A stretch of DNA of 42,883 nucleotides from Utricularia gibba (lineage: Eukaryota > Streptophyta > Magnoliopsida > Lamiales > Lentibulariaceae). The notes beneath the pieces were generated by a model, which saw only the letters and a list, made by a program, of their open reading frames with translations, ran no database searches and was not told where the DNA came from. Shown here piece after piece: positions 1 to 13,579 of the stretch; the first letter of the stretch is position 1; every line of letters starts with the position of its first letter. Made by a program: the position numbers and the translations under genes. The stretch covers positions 1 through 42,883 of the forward strand of contig NEEC01000238.1 of the NCBI GenBank assembly GCA_002189035.1, read 5' to 3'.

Positions 1-307
1 TGCGGTTGAGAAAACCATTTTGGGTGCTCATGAATCCTAACTTCAATAACTGCATCACGATTTTCGTCGAGTAGGACCCGATGTGGCAAAGGAGTCAGAC
101 CGAACCTTGGTCAGAACGAAGTTCACAAAGACATCACCGCCCAAAAACGACAAGCTTTTCCTTGAGAAACCATGTAGGCAGCCTATTAAAACCAACGTTA
201 ATAAATGCATCAAGTTTTTTGCCGAGCTACAAATGACTATGGGCCCGAGCTCGACTCGACCTCCTACTCGATACCGTTGCCCCACGAGAGCGCCTATCAA
301 ATATAAA
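1..307 (+). repeat. Left-edge satellite unit, missing its first 3 bases
   Basis: The window opens at the fourth base of GCATGC, so this unit lacks only GCA. It is a hybrid. The front looks C-like (GAATCC, CCCGATGTGG, GGAGTCAG). The back looks B-like (TTCACAAAGAC, CAAG followed by a T tract, GCCGAGC, CTATGGG, CTACTCGAT). The array therefore continues to the left of the window. Confidence 0.9.
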
Positions 308-2466
308 GCATGCGGTTGAGAAAACCATTTTGGGTGCTCATGAATCCTAACTTCAATAACTGCATCACGATTTTCGTCGAGTAGGACCCGATGTGGCAAA
401 GGAGTCAGACCGAACCTTGGGTCAGAACGAAGTTCAACGACATCACCCGCCCAGAAACGACAAGCTTTTCCTTGAGAAACATGTAGGCAGCCTATAAAAC
501 CAACGTTAATAAATGCATCAATTTTTTGCGGGCTACAAATGACTCTGGGAGCGAGCCGACTCGACCTTTGCCCGATACCGTGCCCCACTAGAGCGCCTCC
601 TCAAATATAAAGCATGCGGTTGAGAAAACATTTTGGGTGCTCATGAAATCCTAACTTCAATAACTGCATCACGATTTTCGTCGAGTAGGACCCGATGTGG
701 CAAAGGAGTCAGACCGAACCTTGGTCAGAACGAAGTTCCCAACGACATCACCGCCCAGAAAACGACAAGCTTTTCCTTGAGAAACTATGTAGGCAGCCTA
801 TTAAACCAACGTTAATAAATGCATCAATTTTTTTTGCCGGGCTACAAATGACTCTGGGCCCGAGCTCGACTCGACCTCCTGCTCGATACCGTTGCCCCAC
901 GAGAGTGCCTTATCAAATATAAAGCATGCGGTTGAGAAAACCATTTTGGGTGCTCATGAATCCTAACTTCAATAACTGCATCACGATTTTCGTCGAGTAG
1001 GACCGATGTGGCAAAGGAGTCAGACCGAACCTATGGTCAGAACGAAGTTCCAAAAGACATCACCCGCCCAGAAACGACAAGCTTTTCCTTGAGAAACTAT
1101 GTAGGCAGCCTATAAAACCAACGTTAATAAATGCATCAATTTTTTGCCGGGCTACAAATGACTCTGGGCCGAGCTCGACTCGACCTCCTGCTCGATACCG
1201 TTGCCCCACGAGAGCGCCTTATCAAATATAAAGCATGCGGTTGAGAAAACATTTTGGGTGCTCATGAATCCTAACTTCAATAACTGCATCACGATTTTCG
1301 TCGAGTAGGACCCGATGTGGCAAAGGAGTCAGACCGAACCTTGGTCAGAACGAAGTTCCAAAAGACATCACCCGCCCAGAAACGACAAGCTTTTCCTTGA
1401 GAAACCATGTAGGCAGCCTATAAACCGAACGTTAATAAATGCATCAATTTTTTTTGCAGGCTACAAATGACTCTGGGCGAGCTCGACTCGACCTTTGCCC
1501 GATACCGTTGCCCCACTAGAGCGCCTCCTCAAATACAAAGCATGCGATTGAAAAACATTTTGGGTGCTCATGAAATCCTAACTTCAATAACTGCATCACG
1601 ATTTTCGTCGAGTAGGACCAGATTTGGCAAAGGAGACAGACCGAACCTTGGGTCAAACGAAGTTCACAACGACATCACCCGCCCAAAAACGACAAGCTTT
1701 TCCTTGAGAAAACCATTAGGCAGCCTATTAAAACCAACGTTAATAAATGCATCAAGTTTTTTGCCGAGCTACAAATGACTATGGGCCCGAGCTCGACTCG
1801 ACCTCCTACTCGATACCGTTGCCCCACGAGAGCACCTTATCAAATATAAAGCATGCGGTTGAGAAAACCATTTTGGGTGCTCATGAAATCCTAACTTCAA
1901 TAACTGCATCACGATTTTCGTCGAGTAGGACCCGATGTGGCAAAGGAGTCAGACCGAACCTATGGTCAGAACGAAGTTCCAAAAGACATCACCCGCCCAG
2001 AAACGACAAGCTTTTCCTTGAGAAACCATGTAGGCAGCCTATTAAAACCCAACGTTAATAAATGCATCAATTTTTTTGCGGCTAAAAATGACTCTGGGAG
2101 CGAGCCCGACTCGACCTTTTGCCGATACCGTGCCCCACTAGAGCGCCTCCTCAGCATGCGATTGACAAAAACATTTTGGGTGCTCATGAAATCCTAACTT
2201 CAATAACTGCATCACGATTTTCGTCGAGTAGGACCAGATTTGGCAAAGGAGACAGACCGAACCTTGGTCAGAACGAAGTTCCAACGACATCACCCGCCAA
2301 AAACGACAAGCTTTTCCTTGAGAAAACCATTGAGGCAGCCTATTAAAACCAAACGTTAATAAATGCATCAATTTTTTTGCCGGGCTACAAATGACTATGG
2401 GCCCGAGCTCGACTCGACCTCCTGCTCGATACCGTTGCCCCACGAGAGCGCCTTATCAAATATAAA

Positions 2467-4014
2467 GCATGCGGTTGAGAAAACCATTTTGGGTGCTCAT
2501 GAATCCTAACTTCAATAACTGCATCACGATTTTCGTCGAGTAGGACCCGATGTGGCAAAGGAGTCAGACCGAACCTTGGTCAGAACGAAGTTCCAACGAC
2601 ATCACCCGCCCAGAAACGACAAGCTTTTCCTTGAGAAACATGTAGGCAGCCTAATAAACCAACGTTAATAAATGCATCAATTTTTTTTTGCCGGGCTACA
2701 AATGACTCTGGGCCCGAGCTCGACTCGACCTCCTGCTCGATACCGTTGCCCCACGAGAGTGCCTTATCAAATATAAAGCATGCGGTTGAGAAAACCATTT
2801 TGGGTGCTCATGAATCCTAACTTCAATAACTGCATCACGATTTTCGTCGAGTAGGACCCGATGTGGCAAAGGAGTCAGACCGAACCTTGGTCAGAACGAA
2901 GTTCAAAAGACATCACCCGCCCAGAAACGACAAGCTTTTCCTTGAGAAACTATGTAGGCAGCCTAATAAAACCAACGTTAATAAATGCATCAATTTTTTT
3001 GCCGGGCTACAAATGACTCTGGGCCGAGCTCGACTCGACCTCCTGCTCGATACCGTTGCCCCACGAGAGCACCTTATCAAATATAAAGCATGCGGTTGAG
3101 AAAACCATTTTGGGTGCTCATGAATCCTAACTTCAATAACTGCATCACGATTTTCGTCGAGTAGGACCAGATTGGGCAAAGGAGACAGACCGAACCTTGG
3201 GTCAGAACGAAGTTCACAACGACATCACCCGCCCAAAAAACGACAAGCTTTTCCTTGAGAAACTTGAGGCAGCCTATTAAAACCAACGTTAATAAATGCA
3301 TCAAGTTTTTTGCCGAGCTACAAATGACTATGGGCCCGAGCTCGACTCGACCTCCTACTCGATACCGTTGCCCCACGAGAGCACTTATCAAATATAAAGC
3401 ATGCGGTTGAGAAAACCATTTTGGGTGCTCATGAAATCCTAACTTCAATAACTGCATCACGATTTTCGTCGAGTAGGACCCGATGTGGCAAAGGAGTCAG
3501 ACCGAACCTATGGTCAGAACGAAGTTCCAAAGACATCACCCGCCCAGAAACGACAAGCTTTTCCTTGAGAAACCATGTAGGCAGCCTATTAAAACCCAAC
3601 GTTAATAAATGCATCAATTTTTTTGAGGCTAAAATGACTCTGGGCGAGCCCGACTCGACCTTTTGCGATACCGTGCCCCACTAGAGCGCCTCCTCAAATA
3701 CAAAGCATGCGATTGAGAAAACATTTTGGGTGCTCATGAAATCCTAACTTCAATAACTGCATCACGATTTTCGTCGAGTAGGACCAGATTTGGCAAAGGA
3801 GACAGACCGAACCTTGGGTCAGAACGAAGTTCACAACGACATCACCCGCCAAAAACGACAAGCTTTTCCTTGAGAAAAATGAGGCAGCCTATTAAAACCA
3901 ACGTTAATAAATGCATCAAGTTTTTTGCCGAGCTACAAATGACTATGGGCCCGAGCTCGACTCGACCTCCTACTCGATACCGTTGCCCCACGAGAGCACC
4001 TTATCAAATATAAA
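2467..4014 (+). repeat. Candidate five-unit module C-C-B-A-B, copy 1
   Basis: Units 2467 C, 2778 C, 3088 B, 3399 A and 3705 B. The B unit at 3088 is unusual in starting GGTTGAG with GAATCC, because it follows a C unit rather than an A unit, yet it carries CCAGATT and GGAGACAG. The same order recurs at 5881-7425, with a similar GAATCC-bearing B in third place. I infer a larger higher-order repeat or segmental duplication; two copies are too few to prove it. Confidence 0.5.
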
Positions 4015-5880
4015 GCATGCGGTTGAGAAAACCATTTTGGGTGCTCATGAAATCCTAACTTCAATAACTGCATCACGATTTTCGTCGAGTAGGACCCGAT
4101 GTGGCAAAGGAGTCAGACCGAACCTTGGTCAGAACGAAGTTCCAAAAGACATCACCCGCCCAGAAACGACAAGCTTTTCCTTGAGAAACCATGTAGGCAG
4201 CCTATTAAAACCAACGTTAATAAATGCATCAATTTTTTTTTGCCGGCTACAAATGACTCTGGGCGAGCTCGACTCGACCTCCTGCTCGATACCGTTGCCC
4301 CACGAGAGCGCCTTATCAAATATAAAGCATGCGGTTGAGAAAACCATTTTGGGTGCTCATGAATCCTAACTTCAATAACTGCATCACGATTTTCGTCGAG
4401 TAGGACCCGATTGGCAAAGGAGTCAGACCGAACCTTGGTCAGAACGAAGTTCCAAACGACATCACCCGCCCAAAACGACAAGCTTTTCCTTGAGAAACCA
4501 TTAGGCAGCCTATTAAAACCCAACGTTAATAAATGCATCAAGTTTTTTGCCGAGCTACAAATGACTATGGGCCCGAGCTCGACTCGACCTCCTACTCGAT
4601 ACCGTTGCCCCACGAGAGCACCTTATCAAATATAAAGCATGCGGTTGAGAAAACCATTTTGGGTGCTCATGAAATCCTAACTTCAATAACTGCATCACGA
4701 TTTTCGTCGAGTAGGACCCGATGTGGCAAAGGAGTCAGACCGAACCTTGGTCAGAACGAAGTTCCAAAGACATCACCCGCCCAGAAACGACAAGCTTTTC
4801 CTTGAGAAACCATGTAGGCAGCCTATTAAACCCAACGTTAATAAATGCATCAATTTTTTTGCAGGCTAAAAATGACTCTGGGCGAGCCCGACTCGACCTT
4901 TTGCTCGATACCGTGCCCCACTAGAGCGCCTCCTCAAATACAAAGCATGCGATTGAGAAAACATTTTGGGTGCTCATGAAATCCTAACTTCAATAACTGC
5001 ATCACGATTTTCGTCGAGTAGGACCGATTGGCAAAGGAGACAGACCGAACCTTGGGTCAGAACGAAGTTCACAACGACATCACCCGCCCAAAACGACAAG
5101 CTTTTCCTTGAGAAAACCATTGAGGCAGCCTATTAAAACCAACCGTTAATAAATGCATCAAGTTTTTTGCCGAGCTACAAATGACTATGGGCCCGAGCTC
5201 GACTCGACCTCCTACTCGATACCGTTGCCCCACGAGAGCACCTTATCAATATAAAGCATGCGGTTGAGAAAACCATTTTGGGTGCTCATGAAATCCTAAC
5301 TTCAATAACTGCATCACGATTTTCGTCGAGTAGGACCCGATGTGGCAAAGGAGTCAGACCGAACCTATGGTCAGAACGAAGTTCCAAAAGACATCACCCG
5401 CCCAGAAACGACAAGCTTTTCCTTGAGAAACCATGTAGGCAGCCTATTAAAACCCAACGTTAATAAATGCATCAATTTTTTGCCGGGCTAAAAATGACTC
5501 TGGGCGAGCTCGACTCGACCTTTTGCCGATACCGTTGCCCCACTAGAGCGCCTCCTCAAATATAAAGCATGCGATTGAGAAAACATTTTGGGTGCTCATG
5601 AAATCCTAACTTCAATAACTGCATCACGATTTTCGTCGAGTAGGACCAGATTGGCAAAGGAGACAGACCGAACCTTGGTCAGAACGAAGTTCACAACGAC
5701 ATCACCCGCCCAAAAACGACAAGCTTTTCCTTGAGAAAACCATTGAGGCAGCCTATTAAAACCAACCGTTAATAAATGCATCAAGTTTTTTTGCCGAGCT
5801 ACAAATGACTATGGGCCCGAGCTCGACTCGACCTCCTACTCGATACCGTTGCCCCACGAGAGCACCTTATCAAATATAAA

Positions 5881-7425
5881 GCATGCGGTTGAGAAAACCA
5901 TTTTGGGTGCTCATGAATCCTAACTTCAATAACTGCATCACGATTTTCGTCGAGTAGGACCCGATGTGGCAAAGGAGTCAGACCGAACCTATGGTCAGAA
6001 CGAAGTTCCAAACGACATCACCCGCCCAAAACGACAAGCTTTTCCTTGAGAAACTATGTAGGCAGCCTAATAAAGCCAACGTTAATAAATGCATCAATTT
6101 TTTTTGCCGGCTACAAATGACTCTGGGCCGAGCTCGACTCGACCTCCTGCTCGATACCGTTGCCCACGAGAGCGCCTTATCAAATATAAAGCATGCGGTT
6201 GAGAAAACCATTTTGGGTGCTCATGAAATCCTAACTTCAATAACTGCATCACGATTTTCGTCGAGTAGGACCCGATGTGGCAAAGGAGTCAGACCGAACC
6301 TTGGTCAGAACGAAGTTCCAAAAGACATCACCCGCCAGAAACGACAAGCTTTTCCTTGAGAAACTATGTAGGCAGCCTAGCCAACGTTAATAAATGCATC
6401 AATTTTTTTGCCGGGCTACAAATGACTCTGGGCCGAGCTCGACTCGACCTCCTGCTCGATACCGTTGCCCCACGAGAGCGCCTTATCAAATATAAAGCAT
6501 GCGGTTGAGAAAAATTTTGGGTGCTCATGAATCCTAACTTCAATAACTGCATCACGATTTTCGTCGAGTAGGACCCGATTTGGCAAAGGAGACAGACCGA
6601 ACCTTGGGTCAGAACGAAGTTCACAACGACATCACCCGCCCAAAAACGACAAGCTTTTCCTTGAGAAAACCATTGAGGCAGCCTATTAAAACCAACGTTA
6701 ATAAATGCATCAAGTTTTTTGCCGAGCTACAAATGACTATGGGCCCGAGCTCGACTCGACCTCCTACTCGATACCGTTGCCCACGAGAGCACCTTATCAA
6801 ATATAAAGCATGCGGTTGAGAAAACCATTTTGGGTGCTCATGAAATCCTAACTTCAATAACTGCATCACGATTTTCGTCGAGTAGGACCCGATGTGGCAA
6901 AGGAGTCAGACCGAACCTATGGTCAGAACGAAGTTCCAAAAGACATCACCCGCCCAGAAACGACAAGCTTTTCCTTGAGAAACCATGTAGGCAGCCTATT
7001 AAACCCAACGTTAATAAATGCATCACTTTTTTGCAGGCTAAAATGACTCTGGGCCGAGCCCGACTCGACCTTTTGCCCGATACCGTGCCCCACTAGAGCG
7101 CCTCCTCAACTACAAAGCATGCGATTGAAAAACATTTTGGGTGCTCATGAAATCCTAACTTCAATAACTGCATCACGATTTTCGTCGAGTAGGACCGATT
7201 TGGCAAAGGAGACAGACCGAACCTTGGTCAGAACGAAGTTCACAACGACATCACCGCCCAAAAACGACAAGCTTTTCCTTGAGAAAACCATTGAGGCAGC
7301 CTATTAAAACCAACGTTAATAAATGCATCAAGTTTTTTGCCGAGCTACAAATGACTATGGGCCCGAGCTCGACTCGACCTCCTGCTCGATACCGTTGCCC
7401 ACGAGAGCACCTTATCAAATATAAA
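5881..7425 (+). repeat. Candidate five-unit module C-C-B-A-B, copy 2
   Basis: Units 5881 C, 6191 C, 6497 B, 6808 A and 7117 B repeat the type order of 2467-4014, eleven units downstream. The third unit (6497) again has GGTTGAG and GAATCC with GGAGACAG. The match is by type order only; base-level identity between the two modules was not computed. Confidence 0.5.
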
Positions 7426-8027
7426 GCATGCGGTTGAGAAAACCATTTTGGGTGCTCATGAAATCCTAACTTCAATAACTGCATCACGATTTTCGTCGAG
7501 TAGGACCCGATGTGGCAAAGGAGTCAGACCGAACCTATGGTCAGAACGAAGTTCCAAAAGACATCACCCCCAGAAACGACAAGCTTTTCCTTGAGAAACC
7601 ATGTAGGCAGCCTATTAAAACCCAACGTTAATAAATGCATCAATTTTTTTAAAATGACTCTGGGCGAGCCGACTCGACCTTTGCCCGATACCGTGCCCCA
7701 CGAGAGCGCCTCCTCAAATACAAAGCATGCGATTGACAAAAGCATTTTGGGTGCTCATGAATCCTAACTTCAATAACTGCATCGATTTTCGTCGAGTAGG
7801 ACCAGATTGGCAAAGGAGTCAGACCGAACCTTGGTCAGAACGAAGTTCACAACGACATCACCCGCCAAAAACGACAAGCTTTTCCTTGAGAAACCATTGA
7901 GGCAGCCTATTAAAACGTTAATAAATGCATCAAGTTTTTTGCCGAGCTACAAATGACTATGGGCCCGAGCTCGACTCGACCTCCTCTCGATACCGTTGCC
8001 CCACGAGAGCACCTTATCAAATATAAA

Positions 8028-8620
8028 GCATGCGGTTGAGAAAACCATTTTGGGTGCTCATGAAATCCTAACTTCAATAACTGCATCACGATTTTCGTCG
8101 AGTAGGACCCGATGTGGCAAAGGTCAGACCGAACCTTGGTCAGAACGAAGTTCACAACGACATCACCCGCCAAAACGACAAGCTTTTCCTTGAGAAACAT
8201 GTAGGCGCTATTAAAACCAACGTTAATAATGCATCAAGTTTTTTGCCGAGCTACAAATGACTATGGCCGAGCTCGACTCGAATACCGTTGCCCACGAGAG
8301 CCTTATCAATATAAAGCATGCGGTTGAGAAAACATTTTGGGTGCTCATGAATCCTAACTTCAATAACTGCATCACGATTTTCGTCGAGTAGGACCGATGT
8401 GGCAAAGGAGTCAGACCGAACCTTGGTCAGAACGAAGTTCCAAAAGACACCCGCCAGAAACGACAAGCTTTTCCTTGAGAAACTATGTAGGCAGCCTAAT
8501 AAAGCCGAACGTTAATAAATGCATCAATTTTTTTGCCGGCTACAAATGACTCTGGGCCGAGCTCGACTCGACCTCCTGCTCGATACCGTTGCCCCACGAG
8601 AGTGCCTTATCAAATATAAA
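8028..8620 (+). repeat. B'-C pair at the block I/II boundary, with the shortest unit
   Basis: Unit 8028-8315 is 288 bp, the shortest complete unit. It has lost bases in several places, including an 11-bp loss near 8281 that joins CTCGACTCGA directly to ATACCG, and GGTCAG for GGAGTCAG near 8124. It has B'/B-like features (TTCACAAC, CAAG plus T tract, GCCGAGC, CTATGG). Unit 8316-8620 is C-like (GAATCC, AATAAAGCCGAACG, GCCGGC, CTCTGGG). The regular A-B block begins immediately afterwards. Confidence 0.7.
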
Positions 8621-10473
8621 GCATGCGGTTGAGAAAACCATTTGGGTGCTCATGAATCCTAACTTCAATAACTGCATCACGATTTTCGTCGAGTAGGACC
8701 GATGTGGCAAAGGAGTCAGACCGAACCTATGGTCAGAACGAAGTTCCAAAAGACATCACCCGCCCAGAAACGACAAGCTTTTCCTTGAGAAACCATGTAG
8801 GCAGCCTATTAAAACCCAACGTTAATAAATGCATCACTTTTTTTGCAGGCTAAAATGACTCTGGGCGAGCCGACTCGACCTATACCGTGCCCACTAGAGC
8901 GCCTCCTCAAATACAAAGCATGCGATTGAAAAACATTTTGGGTGCTCATGAAATCCTAACTTCAATAACTGCATCACGATTTTCGTCGAGTAGGACCAGA
9001 TTGGCAAAGGAGACAGACCGAACCTTGGTCAGAACGAAGTTCACAACGACATCACCCGCCCAAAAACGACAAGCTTTTCCTTGAGAAAACCATTGAGGCA
9101 GCCTATTAAAACCAACGTTAATAAATGCATCAAGTTTTTTGCCGAGCTACAAATGACTATGGGCCCGAGCTCGACTCGACCTCCTACTCGATACCGTTGC
9201 CCCACGAGAGCACTTATCAAATATAAAGCATGCGGTTGAGAAAACCATTTTGGGTGCTCATGAAATCCTAACTTCAATAACTGCATCACGATTTTCGTCG
9301 AGTAGGACCCGATGTGGCAAAGGAGTCAGACCGAACCTATGGTCAGAACGAAGTTCCAAAAGACATCACCCGCCCAGAAACGACAAGCTTTTCCTTGAGA
9401 AACCATGTAGGCAGCCTATTAAAACCCAACGTTAATAAATGCATCACTTTTTTTGACGGCTAAAAATGACTCTGGGCGAGCCCGACTCGACCTTTTGCCC
9501 GATACCGTGCCCCACTAGAGCGCCTCCTCAACTACAAAGCATGCGATTGAAAAAGCATTTTGGGTGCTCATGAAATCCTAACTTCAATAACTGCATCACG
9601 ATTTTCGTCGAGTAGGACCAGATTGGCAAAGGAGACAGACCGAACCTTGGGTCAGAACGAAGTTCACAACGACATCACCCGCCAAAAACGACAAGCTTTT
9701 CCTTGAGAAAACCATTGAGGCAGCCTATTAAAACCAACCGTTAATAAATGCATCAAGTTTTTTGCCGAGCTACAAATGACTATGGGCCCGAGCTCGACTC
9801 GACCTCCTGCTCGATACCGTTGCCCCACGAGAGCGCCTTATCAAATATAAAGCATGCGGTTGAGAAAACCATTTTGGGTGCTCATGAAATCCTAACTTCA
9901 ATAACTGCATCACGATTTTCGTCGAGTAGGACCCGATGTGGCAAAGGAGTCAGACCGAACCTATGGTCAGAACGAAGTTCCAAAAGACATCACCCGCCCA
10001 GAAACGACAAGCTTTTCCTTGAGAAACCATGTAGGCAGCCTATTAAAACCCAACGTTAATAAATGCATCAATTTTTTTGCCGGCTAAAAATGACTCTGGG
10101 CGAGCCCGACTCGACCTTTTGCCCGATACCGTGCCCACTAGAGCGCCTCCTCAACTACAAAGCATGCGATTGACAAAAGCATTTTGGGTGCTCATGATCC
10201 TAACTTCAATAACTGCATCACGATTTTCGTCGAGTAGGACCAGATTTGGCAAAGGAGACAGACCGAACCTTGGGTCAGAACGAAGTTCACAACGACATCA
10301 CCCGCCAAAAACGACAAGCTTTTCCTTGAGAAAACCATTGAGGCAGCCTATTAAAACCAACCGTTAATAAATGCATCAAGTTTTTTGCCGAGCTACAAAT
10401 GACTATGGGCCCGAGCTCGACTCGACCTCCTACTCGATACCGTTGCCCCACGAGAGCCCTTATCAAATATAAA

Positions 10474-11094
10474 GCATGCGGTTGAGAAAACCATTTTGGG
10501 TGCTCATGAAATCCTAACTTCAATAACTGCATCACGATTTTCGTCGAGTAGGACCGATTTGGCAAAGGAGTCAGACCGAACCTTGGTCAGAACGAAGTTC
10601 CAACGACATCACCCGCCCAAAAACGACAAGCTTTTCCTTGAGAAAACCATGTAGGCAGCTATTAAAACCAACGTTAATAAATGCATCAAGTTTTTTTGCC
10701 GAGCTACAAATGACTATGGCCGAGCTCGACTCGACCTCCTGCTCGATACCGTTGCCCCACGAGAGTGCCTTATCAAATATAAAGCATGCGGTTGAGAAAA
10801 CCATTTTGGGTGCTCATGAATCCTAACTTCAATAACTGCATCACGATTTTCGTCGAGTAGGACCCGATGTGGCAAAGGAGTCAGACCGAACCTTGGTCAG
10901 AACGAAGTTCCAAAAGACATCACCCGCCCAGAAACGACAAGCTTTTCCTTGAGAAACCATGTAGGCAGCCTATTAAACCAACGTTAATAAATGCATCAAT
11001 TTTTTTGCCGGGCTACAAATGACTCTGGGCCCGAGCTCGACTCGACCTCCTGCTCGATACCGTTGCCCCACGAGAGTGCCTTATCAAATATAAA
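10474..11094 (+). repeat. B'-C pair inserted in the A-B block
   Basis: Unit 10474 is B'-like: GGTTGAG, TGTAGGCAGCTATT, CAAG plus T tract, GCCGAGC, CTATGG, and TGCTCGAT where B has TACTCGAT. Unit 10784 is C: GAATCC, TTGGTC, GCCGGGC, CTCTGGG, GAGAGTGCC. It separates two A-B runs. The pair is the dimer that dominates block III from 25919. Confidence 0.75.
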
Positions 11095-12952
11095 GCATGC
11101 GGTTGAGAAAACCATTTTGGGTGCTCATGAATCCTAACTTCAATAACTGCATCACGATTTTCGTCGAGTAGGACCCGATGTGGCAAAGGAGTCAGACCGA
11201 ACCTATGGTCAGAACGAAGTTCCAAAAGACATCACCCGCCCAGAAACGACAAGCTTTTCCTTGAGAAACCATGTAGGCAGCCTATTAAAACCCAACGTTA
11301 ATAAATGCATCACTTTTTTTGAGGCTAAAATGACTCTGGGCGAGCCCGACTCGACCTTTTGCCTGCCCCACTAGAGCGCCTCCTCAACTACAAAGCATGC
11401 GATTGACAAAACATTTTGGGTGCTCATGAAATCCTAACTTCAATAACTGCATCACGATTTTCGTCGAGTAGGACCAGATTGGCAAAGGAGACAGACCGAA
11501 CCTTGGGTCAGAACGAAGTTCACAACGACATCACCCGCCCAAAAACGACAAGCTTTTCCTTGAGAAAACCATTGAGGCAGCCTATTAAAACCAACGTTAA
11601 TAAATGCATCAAGTTTTTTGCCGAGCTACAAATGACTATGGGCCCGAGCTCGACTCGACCTCCTGCTCGATACCGTTGCCCCACGAGAGCCTTATCAAAT
11701 ATAAAGCATGCGGTTGAGAAAACCATTTTGGGTGCTCATGAAATCCTAACTTCAATAACTGCATCACGATTTTCGTCGAGTAGGACCCGATGTGGCAAAG
11801 GAGTCAGACCGAACCTATGGTCAGAACGAAGTTCCAAAAGACATCACCCGCCCAGAAACGACAAGCTTTTCCTTGAGAAACCATGTAGGCAGCCTATTAA
11901 AACCCAACGTTAATAAATGCATCACTTTTTTTGACAGGCTAAAAATGACTCTGGGCGAGCCCGACTCGACCTTTTGCCCGATACCGTGCCCCACTAGAGC
12001 GCCTCCTCAACTACAAAGCATGCGATTGACAAAAGCATTTTGGGTGCTCATGAAATCCTAACTTCAATAACTGCATCACGATTTTCGTCGAGTAGGACCA
12101 GATTGGCAAAGGAGACAGACCGAACCTTGGGTCAGAACGAAGTTCACAACGACATCACCGCCCCAAAAACGACAAGCTTTTCCTTGAGAAAACCATTGAG
12201 GCAGCCTATTAAAACCAACCGTTAATAAATGCATCAAGTTTTTTGCCGAGCTACAAATGACTATGGGCCCGAGCTCGACTCGACCTCCTACTCGATACCG
12301 TTGCCCCACGAGAGCACCTTATCAAATATAAAGCATGCGGTTGAGAAAACCATTTTGGGTGCTCATGAAATCCTAACTTCAATAACTGCATCACGATTTT
12401 CGTCGAGTAGGACCCGATGTGGCAAAGGAGTCAGACCGAACCTATGGTCAGAACGAAGTTCCAAAAGACATCACCCGCCCAGAAACGACAAGCTTTTCCT
12501 TGAGAAACCATGTAGGCAGCCTATTAAAACCCAACGTTAATAAATGCATCACTTTTTTTGACAGGCTAAAAATGACTCTGGCGAGCCCGACTCGACCTTT
12601 TGCCGATACCGTGCCCACTAGAGCGCCTCCTCAACTACAAAGCATGCGATTGAAAAAGCATTTTGGGTGCTCATGAAATCCTAACTTCAATAACTGCATC
12701 ACGATTTTCGTCGAGTAGGACCAGATTGGCAAAGGAGACAGACCGAACCTTGGGTCAGAACGAAGTTCACAACGACATCACCCGCCCAAAAACGACAAGC
12801 TTTTCCTTGAGAAAACCATTGAGGCAGCCTATTAAAACCAACGTTAATAAATGCATCAAGTTTTTTGCCGAGCTACAAATGACTATGGCCCGAGCTCGAC
12901 TCGACCTCCTACTCGATACCGTTGCCCACGAGAGCACCTTATCAAATATAAA

Positions 12953-13266
12953 GCATGCGGTTGAGAAAACCATTTTGGGTGCTCATGAAATCCTAACTTC
13001 AATAACTGCATCACGATTTTCGTCGAGTAGGACCCGATGTGGCAAAGGAGTCAGACCGAACCTATGGTCAGAACGAAGTTCCAAAAGACATCACCCGCCC
13101 AGAAACGACAAGCTTTTCCTTGAGAAACCATGTAGGCAGCCTATTAAAACCCAACGTTAATAAATGCATCACTTTTTTTGACAGGCTAAAAATGACTCTG
13201 GGAGCGAGCCCGACTCGACCTTTTGCCCGATACCGTGCCCCACTAGAGCGCCTCCTCAACTACAAA
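12953..13266 (+). repeat. Representative type A unit
   Basis: Type A is recognised by GGTTGAG at the start, CCCGATGTGG, GGAGTCAG, CCTATGGTC, TTCCAAAAGAC, CCATGTAGG, AAACCCAACG, CATCAC plus T tract then GACAGGCTAAAA, GAGCCCGACTCGACC, CCGTGCC (one T fewer than GTTGCC) and the ending CACTAGAGCGCCTCCTCAAC. It is 314 bp. The second half carries nearly all the type-specific differences; the 42-bp core is unchanged. No function is assigned. Confidence 0.85.
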
Positions 13267-13579
13267 GCATGCGATTGACAAAAGCATTTTGGGTGCTCAT
13301 GAAATCCTAACTTCAATAACTGCATCACGATTTTCGTCGAGTAGGACCAGATTGGCAAAGGAGACAGACCGAACCTTGGGTCAGAACGAAGTTCACAACG
13401 ACATCACCCGCCCAAAAACGACAAGCTTTTCCTTGAGAAAACCATTGAGGCAGCCTATTAAAACCAACCGTTAATAAATGCATCAAGTTTTTTGCCGAGC
13501 TACAAATGACTATGGGCCGAGCTCGACTCGACCTCCTACTCGATACCGTTGCCCCACGAGAGCCCTTATCAAATATAAA
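13267..13579 (+). repeat. Representative type B unit
   Basis: Type B is recognised by GCATGCGATTGA, CCAGATT(T)GG, GGAGACAG, CCTTGGGTC, TTCACAACGAC, GCCCAAAAACG, CCATTGAGG, AAACCAACCG, CATCAAG plus T tract, GCCGAGC, CTATGGG, TACTCGAT and GTTGCC. It is 313 bp. It pairs with the preceding type A unit to make the ~620-bp dimer of block II. Confidence 0.85.

Larger units (their letters stand above)
308..8620 (+). repeat. Block I: mixed A/B/C satellite units
   Basis: Twenty-seven units without one simple dimer period. Starts and my type calls: 308 A, 612 C, 923 C, 1232 A, 1540 B, 1851 A, 2154 B, 2467 C, 2778 C, 3088 B, 3399 A, 3705 B, 4015 C, 4327 B, 4637 A, 4945 B, 5256 A, 5567 B, 5881 C, 6191 C, 6497 B, 6808 A, 7117 B, 7426 A, 7725 B, 8028 B', 8316 C. 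Short A-B runs (1232-2466, 4637-5880, 6808-8027) are separated by C units, often in pairs. Several A units here are intermediate: 1232 has GAGCTC and GTTGCC with the A-type CACTAGAG ending. This block looks less homogenised than blocks II and III, and type calls for 308, 4327 and 8028 are the least certain. Confidence 0.85.
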
